Shown one piece after another: positions 25,380 to 33,837 of a DNA stretch of 47,681 bases; positions within the stretch are counted from its first letter, which is position 1, and every line of letters begins with the position of its first letter. Made by a program: the position numbers and the translations under genes. The notes under the pieces are model-generated. The model was not told where the DNA came from and searched no databases. It was given only the letters and a program-made list of their open reading frames with translations. Source of the stretch: Bordetella parapertussis (GTDB lineage Bacteria; Pseudomonadota; Gammaproteobacteria; Burkholderiales; SG8-41); NCBI GenBank assembly GCA_945870465.1, contig CAMBSS010000009.1:1-47681 (forward strand), given 5' to 3'.

Positions 25380-25646
25380 ATGGAGTTAACCGCCAAGCAC
25401 CAGGAGTACTGGCACAAGAACCTGGTGGTCACCGCAATTCTGTTGTTCGTCTGGTTCGTCGTCACCTTTGTCGAAGGCTGGTATGCGCGTGAGTTGAACG
25501 CGTTTTCCTTCCTCGGCTTCCCGCTCGGCTTCTACATGTCGGCGCAGGGCTCGCTGATCGTTTATGTCGTGATTATCTGGATCTACCAGCACTACATGAA
25601 CAAACTCGATATTGAATACGGCGTGGAAGAAGGAGAAGACGAATGA
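25380..25646 (+). CDS. DUF4212 small membrane subunit of a sodium/solute symporter
   Basis: An 88-residue protein with two transmembrane helices: 'NLVVTAILLFVWFVVTFVEG' and 'GSLIVYVVIIWIYQHYM'. 'FLGFPLGFYMSAQGSL' between them is the DUF4212 hallmark. This family is almost always encoded directly before VC_2705-type sodium:solute symporters, as here, and resembles the small YjcH-like partner of ActP. It starts after a strong AAGGAGGAG site and its stop overlaps the next start (ATGA). A short acidic tail (EYGVEEGEDE) ends the protein. Confidence 0.95.
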   Translation: MELTAKHQEYWHKNLVVTAILLFVWFVVTFVEGWYARELNAFSFLGFPLGFYMSAQGSLIVYVVIIWIYQHYMNKLDIEYGVEEGEDE

Positions 25647-27706
25647 GCCAAGCAGCGATGGGCCATAAGGCATTCAAAAGTCAGCTCAAGAAATACTACA
25701 GCTTTTACACGGGCGGTTTCATCGTCTTCCTGATCGTGCTCGCGATAGCCGAGCAGATGGGCATGACGCGGCAGTGGATTGGTTACTGCTTCCTGTTTGC
25801 GACTATCGCCCTGTACGCAGGGATCGGCATCATGAGCCGCACCGTCGATCCCGCGGAATATTACGTGGCCGGACGGCGCGTGCCCGCATTCTTCAACGGC
25901 ATGGCGACCGGCGCCGACTGGATGAGCGCAGCGTCGTTCATCGGCATGGCCGGCACCCTGTACCTGTCCGGCTTCGACGGCCTTGCGTTCGTCATGGGCT
26001 GGACCGGCGGCTATGTGCTGGTGGCGCTGTTCCTCGCGCCCTACCTGCGCAAATTCGGCCAGTTCACTATTCCCGATTTTCTCGGCGAGCGTTACGGCGG
26101 CAACATCGTGCGCAGCGTCGGGATTTTTGCCGCGATTCTGTGCTCGTTCACCTACGTGGTGGCGCAGATCTACGGCGTCGGCCTTATCACCAGCCGGTTT
26201 ACCGGGCTCGAGTTCGGCGTCGGCGTGTTCGTCGGCCTCGGCGGCATCCTGGTGTGCTCTTTCCTCGGCGGCATGCGCGCGGTTACGTGGACGCAGGTCG
26301 CGCAGTACATCATTCTGATCATCGCGTATCTCACGCCGGTCATCTGGCTGTCGGTCAAATATACCGGTAACCCGATTCCGCAACTCGCCTACGGACAGGT
26401 GCTGCAAAAAGTGACCGAGCGCGAGAAGGTCCTTACCAACGATCCGAAAGAGATCGAAGTGCGCAATATTTTCAAAGCGCGCGCGGACGCTGCCAATGCT
26501 AATCTCAAGGACCCGGCCGCAGCTTATGCAAAAGGCAAAGCCGATCTCGAGCAGGCGGCCAGCAAACTAAAAGCGGACAACGCTCCCGCCGATCAGGTTG
26601 CGGCAGCGCAGAAAGCGGTCGAATCCTATCCCAAGGACGTCGACGCCGCGAAAGGCCAGTGGAACAAAGACAAGGGGTTGGCCGCGCGGGCCGCTCCGCC
26701 GAAGCCCCATGCACAGCCGTTCCCGGGCAAGGATGAAGCCGCGCAAAACATCGCACGAAATAACTTCCTCGGCATCGTATTCTGCATGATGTTCGGCACC
26801 GCCGCGCTACCGCACATCCTGATGCGCTACTACACGACGCCCAGCGTCAGGCAGGCGCGCCAGTCGGTGTTCTGGTCGCTGTTCTTCATCTTCCTGCTCT
26901 ATTTCACCGCGCCGTCGCTTGCGGTGCTGGCGAAATACGACGTTTACCACTTCCTGGTCGGCAGTACTTTCGCGGACCTGCCGCGATGGGCGGCCAGTTG
27001 GGCGAAAGTCGATCCTTCATTGCTATCGATTACAGATATCAACAAGGACGGCATCGTGCAACTGGCGGAAATCGTGCTCGGCGGCGACATCATCGTGCTG
27101 GCCACGCCGGAAATCGCAGGTCTGCCTTACGTGGTGTCAGGTCTGGTCGCGGCCGGTGGCCTGGCAGCGGCGCTGTCGACTGCCGACGGCCTGTTGCTGA
27201 CGATCGCCAACGCGCTGTCGCACGATCTTTACTACAAGATGATCGATCCGAATGCATCGACCTCGCGCCGGGTTTCTGTATCGAAGGCACTGCTGGTTGT
27301 GGTGGCGCTGGTCGCCGCTTATGTCACTTCGCTCAAACCTGGAGACATTCTGTTCCTGGTCGGCGCGGCATTCTCGCTTGCAGCCTCGGCATTCTTCCCG
27401 GCGCTCGTGCTGGGAGTATTCTGGCGGCGTGCCAACAAATGGGGGGCGATCGCCGGCATGGTCGCAGGCCTCGGGCTATGCATGTATTACATGTTGCAAA
27501 CCTACCCGTTCTTCGGCGGTGTCGCGGCGAACCAGTGGTTCAACATGGCGCCGATCTCCGCCGGCGTGTTCGGCGTACCGGTCGGCATACTCACCATCAT
27601 CGTGGTGAGCCTGCTGACGCCCGAACCGTCGAAACAGGTGCAGGAGCTCGTCGACCACGTGCGTTATCCGCACCTGCGCGGCGACATCAATACGCAAGCT
27701 ACCTGA
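25643..27706 (+). CDS. Sodium:solute symporter, VC_2705/ActP-like
   Basis: A 687-residue SSS-family transporter with about 13 membrane helices. Family marks: 'EYYVAGRRVPAFFNGMATGA', 'DWMSAASFIGMAGTLYLSGF', 'TIPDFLGERYGG', 'GGMRAVTWTQVAQYIILI' and 'GGLAAALSTADGLLLTIANA'. A hydrophilic, Lys/Ala-rich insertion of roughly 110 residues (about 250-365), with likely helical coiled segments, interrupts the core; related beta-proteobacterial proteins also carry a loop here. Probable substrate is acetate or another short-chain monocarboxylate, by similarity to ActP; it could equally be another organic acid. It is translationally coupled to the DUF4212 subunit and followed by a strong terminator. Confidence 0.95.
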   Translation: MSQAAMGHKAFKSQLKKYYSFYTGGFIVFLIVLAIAEQMGMTRQWIGYCFLFATIALYAGIGIMSRTVDPAEYYVAGRRVPAFFNGMATGADWMSAASFIGMAGTLYLSGFDGLAFVMGWTGGYVLVALFLAPYLRKFGQFTIPDFLGERYGGNIVRSVGIFAAILCSFTYVVAQIYGVGLITSRFTGLEFGVGVFVGLGGILVCSFLGGMRAVTWTQVAQYIILIIAYLTPVIWLSVKYTGNPIPQLAYGQVLQKVTEREKVLTNDPKEIEVRNIFKARADAANANLKDPAAAYAKGKADLEQAASKLKADNAPADQVAAAQKAVESYPKDVDAAKGQWNKDKGLAARAAPPKPHAQPFPGKDEAAQNIARNNFLGIVFCMMFGTAALPHILMRYYTTPSVRQARQSVFWSLFFIFLLYFTAPSLAVLAKYDVYHFLVGSTFADLPRWAASWAKVDPSLLSITDINKDGIVQLAEIVLGGDIIVLATPEIAGLPYVVSGLVAAGGLAAALSTADGLLLTIANALSHDLYYKMIDPNASTSRRVSVSKALLVVVALVAAYVTSLKPGDILFLVGAAFSLAASAFFPALVLGVFWRRANKWGAIAGMVAGLGLCMYYMLQTYPFFGGVAANQWFNMAPISAGVFGVPVGILTIIVVSLLTPEPSKQVQELVDHVRYPHLRGDINTQAT

Positions 27707-27725
27707 GGAGGTGTTGGTGTAAGGG

Positions 27726-27757
27726 ACAAAGCCCGCTAGCGCGGGCTTTGTTTTTTT
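27726..27757 (+). terminator. Strong rho-independent terminator after the symporter operon
   Basis: ACAAAGCCCGC (27726-27736), TAGC loop, GCGGGCTTTGT (27741-27751) form a perfect 11-bp stem, followed by a run of seven T ending at 27757. It starts 20 bases after the symporter stop and ends 31 bases before the next gene. Confidence 0.93.
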
Positions 27758-27788
27758 GGCGGGTGACCTTTTGCTAGAATGCGAGGGC

Positions 27789-28406
27789 ATGAAATCAAAT
27801 ACCTGGTGGCTGTATCAACGCTCGCGCTTATTTGCGCTGTTCAAGCGCTACGACCAAGCGATAGCCGATTTGCGAGAAGTGCTGCGCATGGACTCCGCGC
27901 ATGCGCGCGCCGCCCGTGCGCTCGGATTTTTGTACGCGACCCGCGGCCGCCACGAACTTGCGATCGAGCAGTTCCGCAACGCCTTGAACAACGACCCGGA
28001 CAACGCCGTCCTGCTGTTCGATCTCGGCTACGTTTATCATCTGAAAAAAGATTATGAACAGGCGATCACGGCTTTCCACGAGGCCTTGCGGCACGACCAG
28101 AAAATTGACCGCGCCTGGTACGGGCTGGGGCTCGCACTGGGCTCGCTTGGCCGTCACGAAGAAGCCGCCGAAGCCCTCGAACGGGCGGCCTCCCTGCAGC
28201 CCATGAACGGGCACGCCTGGTACGAACTGGGAATGGCCTATCACACGCTGAACCGCCGCGACAAACTTGCGGAAGTCACCGCGCATCTCGACCGTTTCGA
28301 TCCCAAGATGGCCCTGCATTTGACCCGGGCTACGGAACAGCCCGCCGCGACGCCAACGACGAGTGAGCAGCAGGTTGCGGCGGCAGGCGCCGCGCCCGGG
28401 CCCTAG
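27789..28406 (+). CDS. TPR-repeat protein
   Basis: A 205-residue protein made of about four to five tetratricopeptide repeats. Examples are 'YDQAIADLREVLRMDSAHAR', 'HELAIEQFRNALNNDPDNAV', 'YEQAITAFHEALRHDQKIDR' and 'HEEAAEALERAASLQPMNGH'. A Pro/Ala/Thr/Gln-rich low-complexity tail follows. No signal peptide or enzymatic domain is seen; TPR arrays mediate protein-protein contacts. The ATG at 27789 has GAGGG very close upstream. It forms a tight group with the two small membrane proteins after it (two-base gap, then a TGATG overlap), so it may be a scaffold for that membrane complex. Confidence 0.9.
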   Translation: MKSNTWWLYQRSRLFALFKRYDQAIADLREVLRMDSAHARAARALGFLYATRGRHELAIEQFRNALNNDPDNAVLLFDLGYVYHLKKDYEQAITAFHEALRHDQKIDRAWYGLGLALGSLGRHEEAAEALERAASLQPMNGHAWYELGMAYHTLNRRDKLAEVTAHLDRFDPKMALHLTRATEQPAATPTTSEQQVAAAGAAPGP

Positions 28407-28408
28407 CG

Positions 28409-28699
28409 ATGTATCAACTGGTCATCATCCTCAAGGGCCTGAACGAAGTCGCGCTGATGGCGCTGCTGGGCCAGGGCGCGCTCTACATACTGGCTGGCTC
28501 CAAGCGCGACGGCAATATTGTCTATTCGATGCTGAAGACGGTAACGGCGCCGGTCATGAAAGCCACGCGCTGGATCGCGCCGCGTTTCATCGTGGATCAG
28601 CACATAGGTTTTCTCGCGCTATTTTTCCTGCTGGTGCTTGAAGCGATATTGATCGTCGTGAAAATCCGGCTTTATCTGGCGGCGGCCGCGGGCGGCTGA
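28409..28699 (+). CDS. Conserved small membrane protein of unknown function
   Basis: A 96-residue protein with an N-terminal hydrophobic segment (LVIILKGLNEVALMALLGQG) and a second strong one near the C-terminus (IGFLALFFLLVLEAILIVVK). A basic central region 'LKTVTAPVMKATRWIAPRFI' lies between. I recognise no catalytic motif. Similar small proteins appear with TPR and Yip1-like genes in other beta-proteobacteria as far as I recall. Starts two bases after the TPR gene stop and its stop overlaps the next ATG, so the three are probably one operon. Confidence 0.8.
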   Translation: MYQLVIILKGLNEVALMALLGQGALYILAGSKRDGNIVYSMLKTVTAPVMKATRWIAPRFIVDQHIGFLALFFLLVLEAILIVVKIRLYLAAAAGG

Positions 28700-29271
28700 T
28701 GTTGCGGGCGTTGCTGCGCGCGGTGCGGCTTACCGTGGCCCCGGGCAAGGAGTGGCCAAATATCCGGGATGAAGGGCCGCGCGTTCTTCCGATCATCGCG
28801 CTGTTCGTGTTGCCTCTTGCGCTCATCCCGGCCGCCAGTTGGAGCCTCGGCCTGTTGCTGTTCGGCAACGACGCCGGCGGCAGCCATACCGATCTGGACT
28901 TGATCCAGATAGTTTGGCGCGGCCTGATTACGTATTTTGGTGTGGTACTGTCGATCGGCCTGTGCGCTGCTTCGATTACCTTACTCGCGCCGCTGTTCGC
29001 CGGCCGGCGCAATTGGCCGCGCGCGCTGCAAGTAGCGGCATACAGCGCAGCTCCGGTGCTGCTTAGCGGCCTCGTGCTCATCGCGCCGAATCTGGCTTAC
29101 GTGCTGATACTGCCGTTTTTTCACAGCCTCTATCTGCAATACGCGGGGCTGCAGCACGTACTGGGCGTCAGGGAGCGCGATGCGGCGGAATACGTCGCAT
29201 TGAGCAGTATGCTGCTGATGGTTTTCAGCACTGCACTGGGTGCGTTTGCGGGTTGGCTTGAAATACTCTAA
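28699..29271 (+). CDS. Yip1-family integral membrane protein
   Basis: A 190-residue protein with about five membrane helices. The N-terminus 'RAVRLTVAPGKEWPNIRDEG' (the P-x-x-W motif just before the first helix) is characteristic of bacterial Yip1-domain proteins, as is the later 'AAYSAAPVLLSGLVLIAPN' segment. Function in bacteria is not established. The ATG overlaps the preceding stop (TGATG). It is followed by a 240-base intergenic gap. Confidence 0.8.
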   Translation: MLRALLRAVRLTVAPGKEWPNIRDEGPRVLPIIALFVLPLALIPAASWSLGLLLFGNDAGGSHTDLDLIQIVWRGLITYFGVVLSIGLCAASITLLAPLFAGRRNWPRALQVAAYSAAPVLLSGLVLIAPNLAYVLILPFFHSLYLQYAGLQHVLGVRERDAAEYVALSSMLLMVFSTALGAFAGWLEIL

Positions 29272-29340
29272 GGCCAGCGCGACCTTCCGGCCCCTCGTCA
29301 CCATTTCGGTCCTCTATGTGTGCAAGCGTTTTCACAACAG

Positions 29341-29426
29341 CCTTACACGGGTGGCGCAAGCTGCATGTAAGGTATTGCGCAGCAGCGTAAAAAGCCTGTC
29401 GACGAACGTCGCGCATAGTGTAATAT
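29341..29426 (+). promoter_or_regulatory. Candidate regulatory region of the diguanylate cyclase gene
   Basis: The 240-base gap before the GGDEF gene contains a 7-bp inverted repeat CCTTACA (29341-29347) / TGTAAGG (29366-29372), a short palindrome CGACGAACGTCG around 29400, and a TAATAT -10-like hexamer at 29421-29426. The match to a sigma-70 promoter is weak at -35. Confidence 0.25.
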
Positions 29427-29511
29427 TCTCGACACATTTGCCGCACCAGGGGACGGCAAATTCTACGGCGCTTCCCTCGACGCGCGCGTTTGTGCATGGC
29501 CCCTTAGCGCC

Positions 29512-31263
29512 ATGGAAGCTTCAACCACCAGAATCGCCAGCGGGTTCGTCGCCGCCTTCGCGCTGCTCGCGCTGAACGCCGCCGTCTCATACACCACGCT
29601 CGGCAACCTGGTCGCGGCCAATCACCTTGTCGCCAACACCGAACAGAGTCTGCGCCTGCTCGGCGAGTTGCGTTCCAGCCTGCTCGACGCGGAAACCGGC
29701 CAGCGCGGTTTTATCATTACCGGCGACGAACGCTACCTTGACCCCTATTTGAATGCGCGCCCGGCGGCCACCGCCAAAATGAAAGAACTGGTGCGCCTGA
29801 CGACGGACGACACCGAGAGAAGCGCGCGCCTGTCCGCGCTCGAGCCGCTGATCGGCAAACGGTTCGACCAGCTCGAAGAAGTCATCACCGCGCGCCGCGA
29901 GCGCGGGACGACCGCAGCGTCAGCCATCGTGCAGGAAGGCCGCGGCAAGGCCCTGATGGACCGCATCCGCCATATCGTGAGCGAGGTCCAGTCGCGCGAA
30001 GAAGTCATGCTGGCAACGCGCAGAACGGAAGCGGAATTCAACGCCTATATCACGACCGTCACCTTTGCCGTGGCGACCTTCCTCAATGTGTGCCTGCTCG
30101 GCGGCATCTGCTTCCTGGTCATGCGCGGCACGTTCGTGCGGCGGAAAAACACCGCCGCCGAACGCGACTTCAACGACAAGCTCGCGGCGAGCCTCGCCGA
30201 AGTGCGAGAACGCAATCAGGAAGTCACGCACATGAGCCAGATGAGCGGCTTTCTGCAGACCTGCGCCAGCTCAGAAGAAGCGTGCACGGCCATCGCGCGC
30301 TTCGGACCGCAGTTGTTTCCGCATGAAGCCGGCACTATTTTCATGTTCCACGCGTCGCGCAACTATCTTGAACTCGCCGCCTCGTGGGGCGGGGCCGACA
30401 CCACCGAAGACATGTTTCAGCCGTCCGAATGCTGGGCGCTGCGGCGCGGCCGTTTGCATACGGTCGCCGAGCATGACCACTCGATCGTCTGCGCGCACGT
30501 TGCGCGCCACGGCAAAATGACCGAGCCCTACCTGTGTGCGCCGATGATGGCGCAGGGCGAAACGCTCGGCATGCTGTACCTGCAGGCGAAGCCGTCCGCC
30601 GAAGGCGTCGCCGCGCCCTTCAGCGAATCCAAGCAGCAGCTCGCCACCGCGGTCGCCGAACAGATCGCGCTTGCGCTGTCTAATTTAAAACTGCGCGAAA
30701 CGCTGCGCCAGCAATCGGTGCGCGACCCGCTGACCGGACTTTTCAACCGGCGCTTCCTCGAAGAAGTGCTCGACCGTGAACTGGCGCGGCTCGAAAGAAA
30801 GAACCTGCCGCTGTCGCTGATCATGATAGACGTCGACAATTTCAAGAGCTTCAACGACACCTTCGGTCACGAAGCCGGCGACGCCGTGCTGCGCGACCTG
30901 GGCGGCGTCCTGCAGCGTCATGTGCGCGGCAGCGATATTGCGTGCCGTTACGGCGGCGAGGAATTCACCATCGTGCTGCCCGAAGCCAGCGTCGAAATCG
31001 GCCGCCAGCGCGCCGAGATGCTGCGCGAAGCGGCGCGCGAACTGCGCCTCGTGCACGACGGCAAATCGCTGGGTGCCGTCACGTTGTCGCTGGGTGTGGC
31101 ATGTTTCCCTGAGCACGGCCGCCGCCGCGAGCATTTGCTGCAGGTCGCCGACGCGGCGCTCTACGAAGCCAAGAACGGCGGGCGCAACCGCGTCGTCGTC
31201 AGCAACGTCAAGACGCTGCCGGTGGCCGAGTCCCTGCCGCAGCGCGACCAACGCGGTCATTGA
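29512..31263 (+). CDS. Membrane diguanylate cyclase: CHASE3-GAF-GGDEF
   Basis: A 583-residue signalling protein. A first membrane helix (about 9-30) and a second (about 181-204) flank a periplasmic CHASE3-like sensor with 'LLDAETGQRGFIITGDERYL'. A GAF-like domain (about 235-395) and a C-terminal GGDEF domain (about 402-565) follow. The active site is 'YGGEEF' (481-485) with 'DPLTGLFNRR' and 'DVDNFKSFND', so it should make cyclic-di-GMP. The product-inhibition I-site RGSD lies five residues before GGEEF. The ATG at 29512 has no clear ribosome site. The last 56 bases overlap the convergent Sua5/TsaC gene end. Confidence 0.93.
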   Translation: MEASTTRIASGFVAAFALLALNAAVSYTTLGNLVAANHLVANTEQSLRLLGELRSSLLDAETGQRGFIITGDERYLDPYLNARPAATAKMKELVRLTTDDTERSARLSALEPLIGKRFDQLEEVITARRERGTTAASAIVQEGRGKALMDRIRHIVSEVQSREEVMLATRRTEAEFNAYITTVTFAVATFLNVCLLGGICFLVMRGTFVRRKNTAAERDFNDKLAASLAEVRERNQEVTHMSQMSGFLQTCASSEEACTAIARFGPQLFPHEAGTIFMFHASRNYLELAASWGGADTTEDMFQPSECWALRRGRLHTVAEHDHSIVCAHVARHGKMTEPYLCAPMMAQGETLGMLYLQAKPSAEGVAAPFSESKQQLATAVAEQIALALSNLKLRETLRQQSVRDPLTGLFNRRFLEEVLDRELARLERKNLPLSLIMIDVDNFKSFNDTFGHEAGDAVLRDLGGVLQRHVRGSDIACRYGGEEFTIVLPEASVEIGRQRAEMLREAARELRLVHDGKSLGAVTLSLGVACFPEHGRRREHLLQVADAALYEAKNGGRNRVVVSNVKTLPVAESLPQRDQRGH

Positions 31264-32185
31264 CCGCGGCCCATGCGGGCTGTTGCGGCAATTGCTCAAC
31301 CAGTAACGCATCGCAATTCGCCGCGTCGAGCGCGCGCAAATTAGCGTAGAGATCGTGCGCGTAGGCCTGCGCATCGATGGGCGCGGCAATCCACGCAAGT
31401 CCGGCATGCAATGGCTGCAGCGCGCTGCGCGCGAGCACTGCCACACGTTTGCCCTGGCGCGTGAGCGTCGCCGCAAGCTCCAGCAACAGATCGCTTTCCA
31501 TCACCAGTAGAGGCGTTGCCGGCGCGTAGTGCGCGGCGAGCGTGCCCGGGGCGCGCGGCGATTGCGCAGTCGGCATGGCCAAGCCCACACCCGCCGCCTG
31601 TTCGATCTCGCGCGCGGTGATATGTCCGGGACGCAACAAAACCGGCGCCGTTCCCGTTGCATCGACAACGGTCGACTCGATGCCGACATCGCTCTGCCCA
31701 CCATCGACCACGAAGTCGACCGCGTCGCCGAATTCCTGCCTGACATGCTCAGCCAGAGTAGCGCTCACGCGTCCGAAGCGATTGGCCGAAGGCGCAGCGA
31801 CTCCGCCACCGAATTTCTCCAGCAGCAAATGCGCGATCGGGTGAGAAGGAATACGCAAGGCGACCGTGTCCTGTCCGCCGGTCACCGCGTCACTGACACC
31901 GGGTGCACGTTTGAACAGCAGGGTCAGCGGGCCCGGCCAGAATTGCCGCGCGAGCTTTTGCGCGACGGGCGTGACTTCGCGCGCCCATTGCGGCAGCTGC
32001 GCGACGTCGGCCAGATGCACGATCACCGGATGGTCGGCGGGTCGGCCTTTGGCAGCATAGAGTTTGCGGATTGCCGCGGGATTGGATGCATCGGCGCCGA
32101 GCCCGTATACCGTCTCGGTGGGAAAAGCGACCAACCCACCGCGCGCCAGGACGGCGACGGCCTTATCGATTTCAGAATTATTCAT
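31208..32185 (-). CDS. Threonylcarbamoyl-AMP synthase (TsaC/Sua5 family, long form)
   Basis: A 325-residue protein: N-terminal YrdC/Sua5 domain (about 1-205) with 'GGLVAFPTETVYGLGADA', 'IRKLYAAKGRPADHPVIVHL', 'FWPGPLTLLF', 'ALRIPSHP', 'AAPSANRFGRVSAT' and 'GIESTVVD', then a C-terminal Sua5 extension beginning around 'SPRAPGTLAAHYAPATPL'. It makes L-threonylcarbamoyl-AMP for the t6A37 tRNA modification. The C-terminus runs 56 bases into the convergent diguanylate cyclase. It follows purE and purC on the same strand, a frequent beta-proteobacterial arrangement (usually with purK between), separated from purC by a repeat-containing gap. Confidence 0.95.
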   Translation of the reverse strand: MNNSEIDKAVAVLARGGLVAFPTETVYGLGADASNPAAIRKLYAAKGRPADHPVIVHLADVAQLPQWAREVTPVAQKLARQFWPGPLTLLFKRAPGVSDAVTGGQDTVALRIPSHPIAHLLLEKFGGGVAAPSANRFGRVSATLAEHVRQEFGDAVDFVVDGGQSDVGIESTVVDATGTAPVLLRPGHITAREIEQAAGVGLAMPTAQSPRAPGTLAAHYAPATPLLVMESDLLLELAATLTRQGKRVAVLARSALQPLHAGLAWIAAPIDAQAYAHDLYANLRALDAANCDALLVEQLPQQPAWAAVNDRVGRAAAGTRPPAAS

Positions 32186-32195
32186 TTAAGCGTTG

Positions 32196-32320
32196 AACCG
32201 CCAAGTGGGCCTTTTTGACCACCAAGGCTGTGCCCGCAGTTGTTTGGTCGATCTGCGTGCAGTTCAACCGATAACGACCGCATTTTGTTTTTACTTGGCG
32301 GCCTTGGCGGCTTGGCGATT
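32196..32320. repeat. TTGGCGG-class tandem/inverted repeat between purC and tsaC
   Basis: The right side has three near-tandem units ACTTGGCGGCC-TTGGCGG-CTTGGCGATT (32293-32320). AACCGCCAAG at 32196-32205 is complementary to its last unit (9 of 10). The architecture (short unit repeated within arms, about 90-base interior) parallels the GCAAAGG-class elements, but with a different unit. It fills the 137-base gap between purC stop and tsaC start. Confidence 0.65.
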
Positions 32321-32322
32321 AA

Positions 32323-33207
32323 TCAGCTGGTCAGCAAACGCAGCACTTCTTTGTACTTGGCGGAAGTGTTGGCGAGCACGTCGGCCGGCAGATGCGGCGC
32401 GGGATTCTTTTTGTTCCACGGCTGGGTTTCCAGCCAGTTGCGCACAATCTGTTTGTCGAACGACGGCGGGCTGATGCCAGTGCGGTACTCGGCGGCCGGC
32501 CAGAAGCGCGACGAATCGGGCGTGAGGATTTCATCGATCAGAAAGAGCTTGCCAGACTCGTCAATGCCGAATTCGAACTTGGTGTCGGCGATGATGATGC
32601 CCTTGGTTTTCGCGTAAACCGCTGCTTCGCTGTAAAGCTGGATTGAAATCGCGCGTACTTTCGCCGCCATCTCGGCGCCGACGATTTTCTCCGCTTCGGC
32701 GAAGGAAATATTTTCATCATGCTGCCCCGCGGGCGCCTTGGTTGCTGGCGTGAAAATAACTTCGGGCAGTTTTTCCGCTTCTTTCAATCCGGCGGGCAGC
32801 TTGATGCCGCACACCATGCCGGTCTTCTGGTAATCCTTCCAGCCCGAACCGATGATGTAACCGCGCACCACCGCTTCTATCATCAGTGGCTTGAATTTAC
32901 GCACGACCATCGCGCGGCCGGCGACCTGTTCGCGCTCATTCGCCGCCACCACCATCTCCGGCGCGATGCCGGTCAGGTGGTTCGGTATCACGTGGCCGAG
33001 TTTCTTGAACCAGTAGTTCGACATCGCGGTCAGCACTTCGCCCTTGCCCGCAATCGGGTCCGGCAGGATGACGTCGAATGCCGACAAGCGGTCGCTTTGT
33101 ATGACCAGCAATTTATCGTCGCCGACGGCGTAGATATCGCGCACTTTCCCGCGATGCAGAAATTCAAGGCTTTTCAGGTTGGATTCAAACAGCGATGCGT
33201 TGCTCAT
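32323..33207 (-). CDS. purC: Phosphoribosylaminoimidazole-succinocarboxamide (SAICAR) synthase
   Basis: A 294-residue enzyme of the longer, eukaryote-like/beta-proteobacterial PurC form. It shows '[20 protein letters not shown]' (nucleotide loop GKVRDIY), '[14 protein letters not shown]', '[20 protein letters not shown]', '[14 protein letters not shown]' and '[14 protein letters not shown]'. It joins aspartate to CAIR using ATP in de novo purine synthesis. It starts 32 bases after the purE stop, so the two are probably cotranscribed. Confidence 0.98.
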   Translation of the reverse strand: MSNASLFESNLKSLEFLHRGKVRDIYAVGDDKLLVIQSDRLSAFDVILPDPIAGKGEVLTAMSNYWFKKLGHVIPNHLTGIAPEMVVAANEREQVAGRAMVVRKFKPLMIEAVVRGYIIGSGWKDYQKTGMVCGIKLPAGLKEAEKLPEVIFTPATKAPAGQHDENISFAEAEKIVGAEMAAKVRAISIQLYSEAAVYAKTKGIIIADTKFEFGIDESGKLFLIDEILTPDSSRFWPAAEYRTGISPPSFDKQIVRNWLETQPWNKKNPAPHLPADVLANTSAKYKEVLRLLTS

Positions 33208-33238
33208 GGCGTGCTTTAAGGTAATGAAGAAATGAAGT

Positions 33239-33733
33239 TCAGGACAATTCGGGCAGTTTGACCGCCTGCACCGCCGCTGCCTGCTTGGCGCGGAACGCCG
33301 CCAGCTTTTTCGCCAGCGCAGCGTCGTTCAATGCCAGCATCGCGACCGCAAACAGGCCTGCATTGGCCGCGCCCGCTTCGCCGATGGCGAACGTCGCGAC
33401 GGGGATGCCTTTGGGCATTTGCACTATGGACAGCAGCGAATCGAGGCCCTGCAAATATTTGGACGGCATCGGCACGCCCAGCACCGGCAACGTGGTTTTC
33501 GACGCCACCACTCCAGCGAGGTGTGCGGCGCCGCCGGCGCCGGCGATAAAGCACTGTGCGCCCTGTTTCTCGAGGCCCGCCATCCACTCGATCAGCAGGT
33601 CGGGTGTGCGATGCGCGGACAGAGCGCGCGCCTCGTATGTAACGCCGAAATCTTTCAGTTGCCGTGCGACCTGCTCCATGACGTCCCAGTCGCTCTGGCT
33701 GCCCATCACTATGCCTACGGTGATTTTATTCAC
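33239..33733 (-). CDS. purE: N5-carboxyaminoimidazole ribonucleotide mutase
   Basis: A 164-residue class I PurE. '[14 protein letters not shown]', '[15 protein letters not shown]' (active-site SAHR), '[17 protein letters not shown]' and '[24 protein letters not shown]' are all conserved. It converts N5-CAIR to CAIR. The start is a GTG at 33733 with GGAG eight bases upstream. Class I PurE normally needs PurK, yet no purK is found beside it or elsewhere in this window. The promoter must lie in the 104-base gap shared with the divergent Bug gene. Confidence 0.98.
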   Translation of the reverse strand: MNKITVGIVMGSQSDWDVMEQVARQLKDFGVTYEARALSAHRTPDLLIEWMAGLEKQGAQCFIAGAGGAAHLAGVVASKTTLPVLGVPMPSKYLQGLDSLLSIVQMPKGIPVATFAIGEAGAANAGLFAVAMLALNDAALAKKLAAFRAKQAAAVQAVKLPELS

Positions 33734-33837
33734 TGCGATTTCTCCCGAATGAAGGCCGTTATTTTAACGTATCCCGGCGCGGGCATCAGCAACCAGCGAC
33801 AAGTTGACGGATAATATGCGCCGAGGAGATCGCAGCC

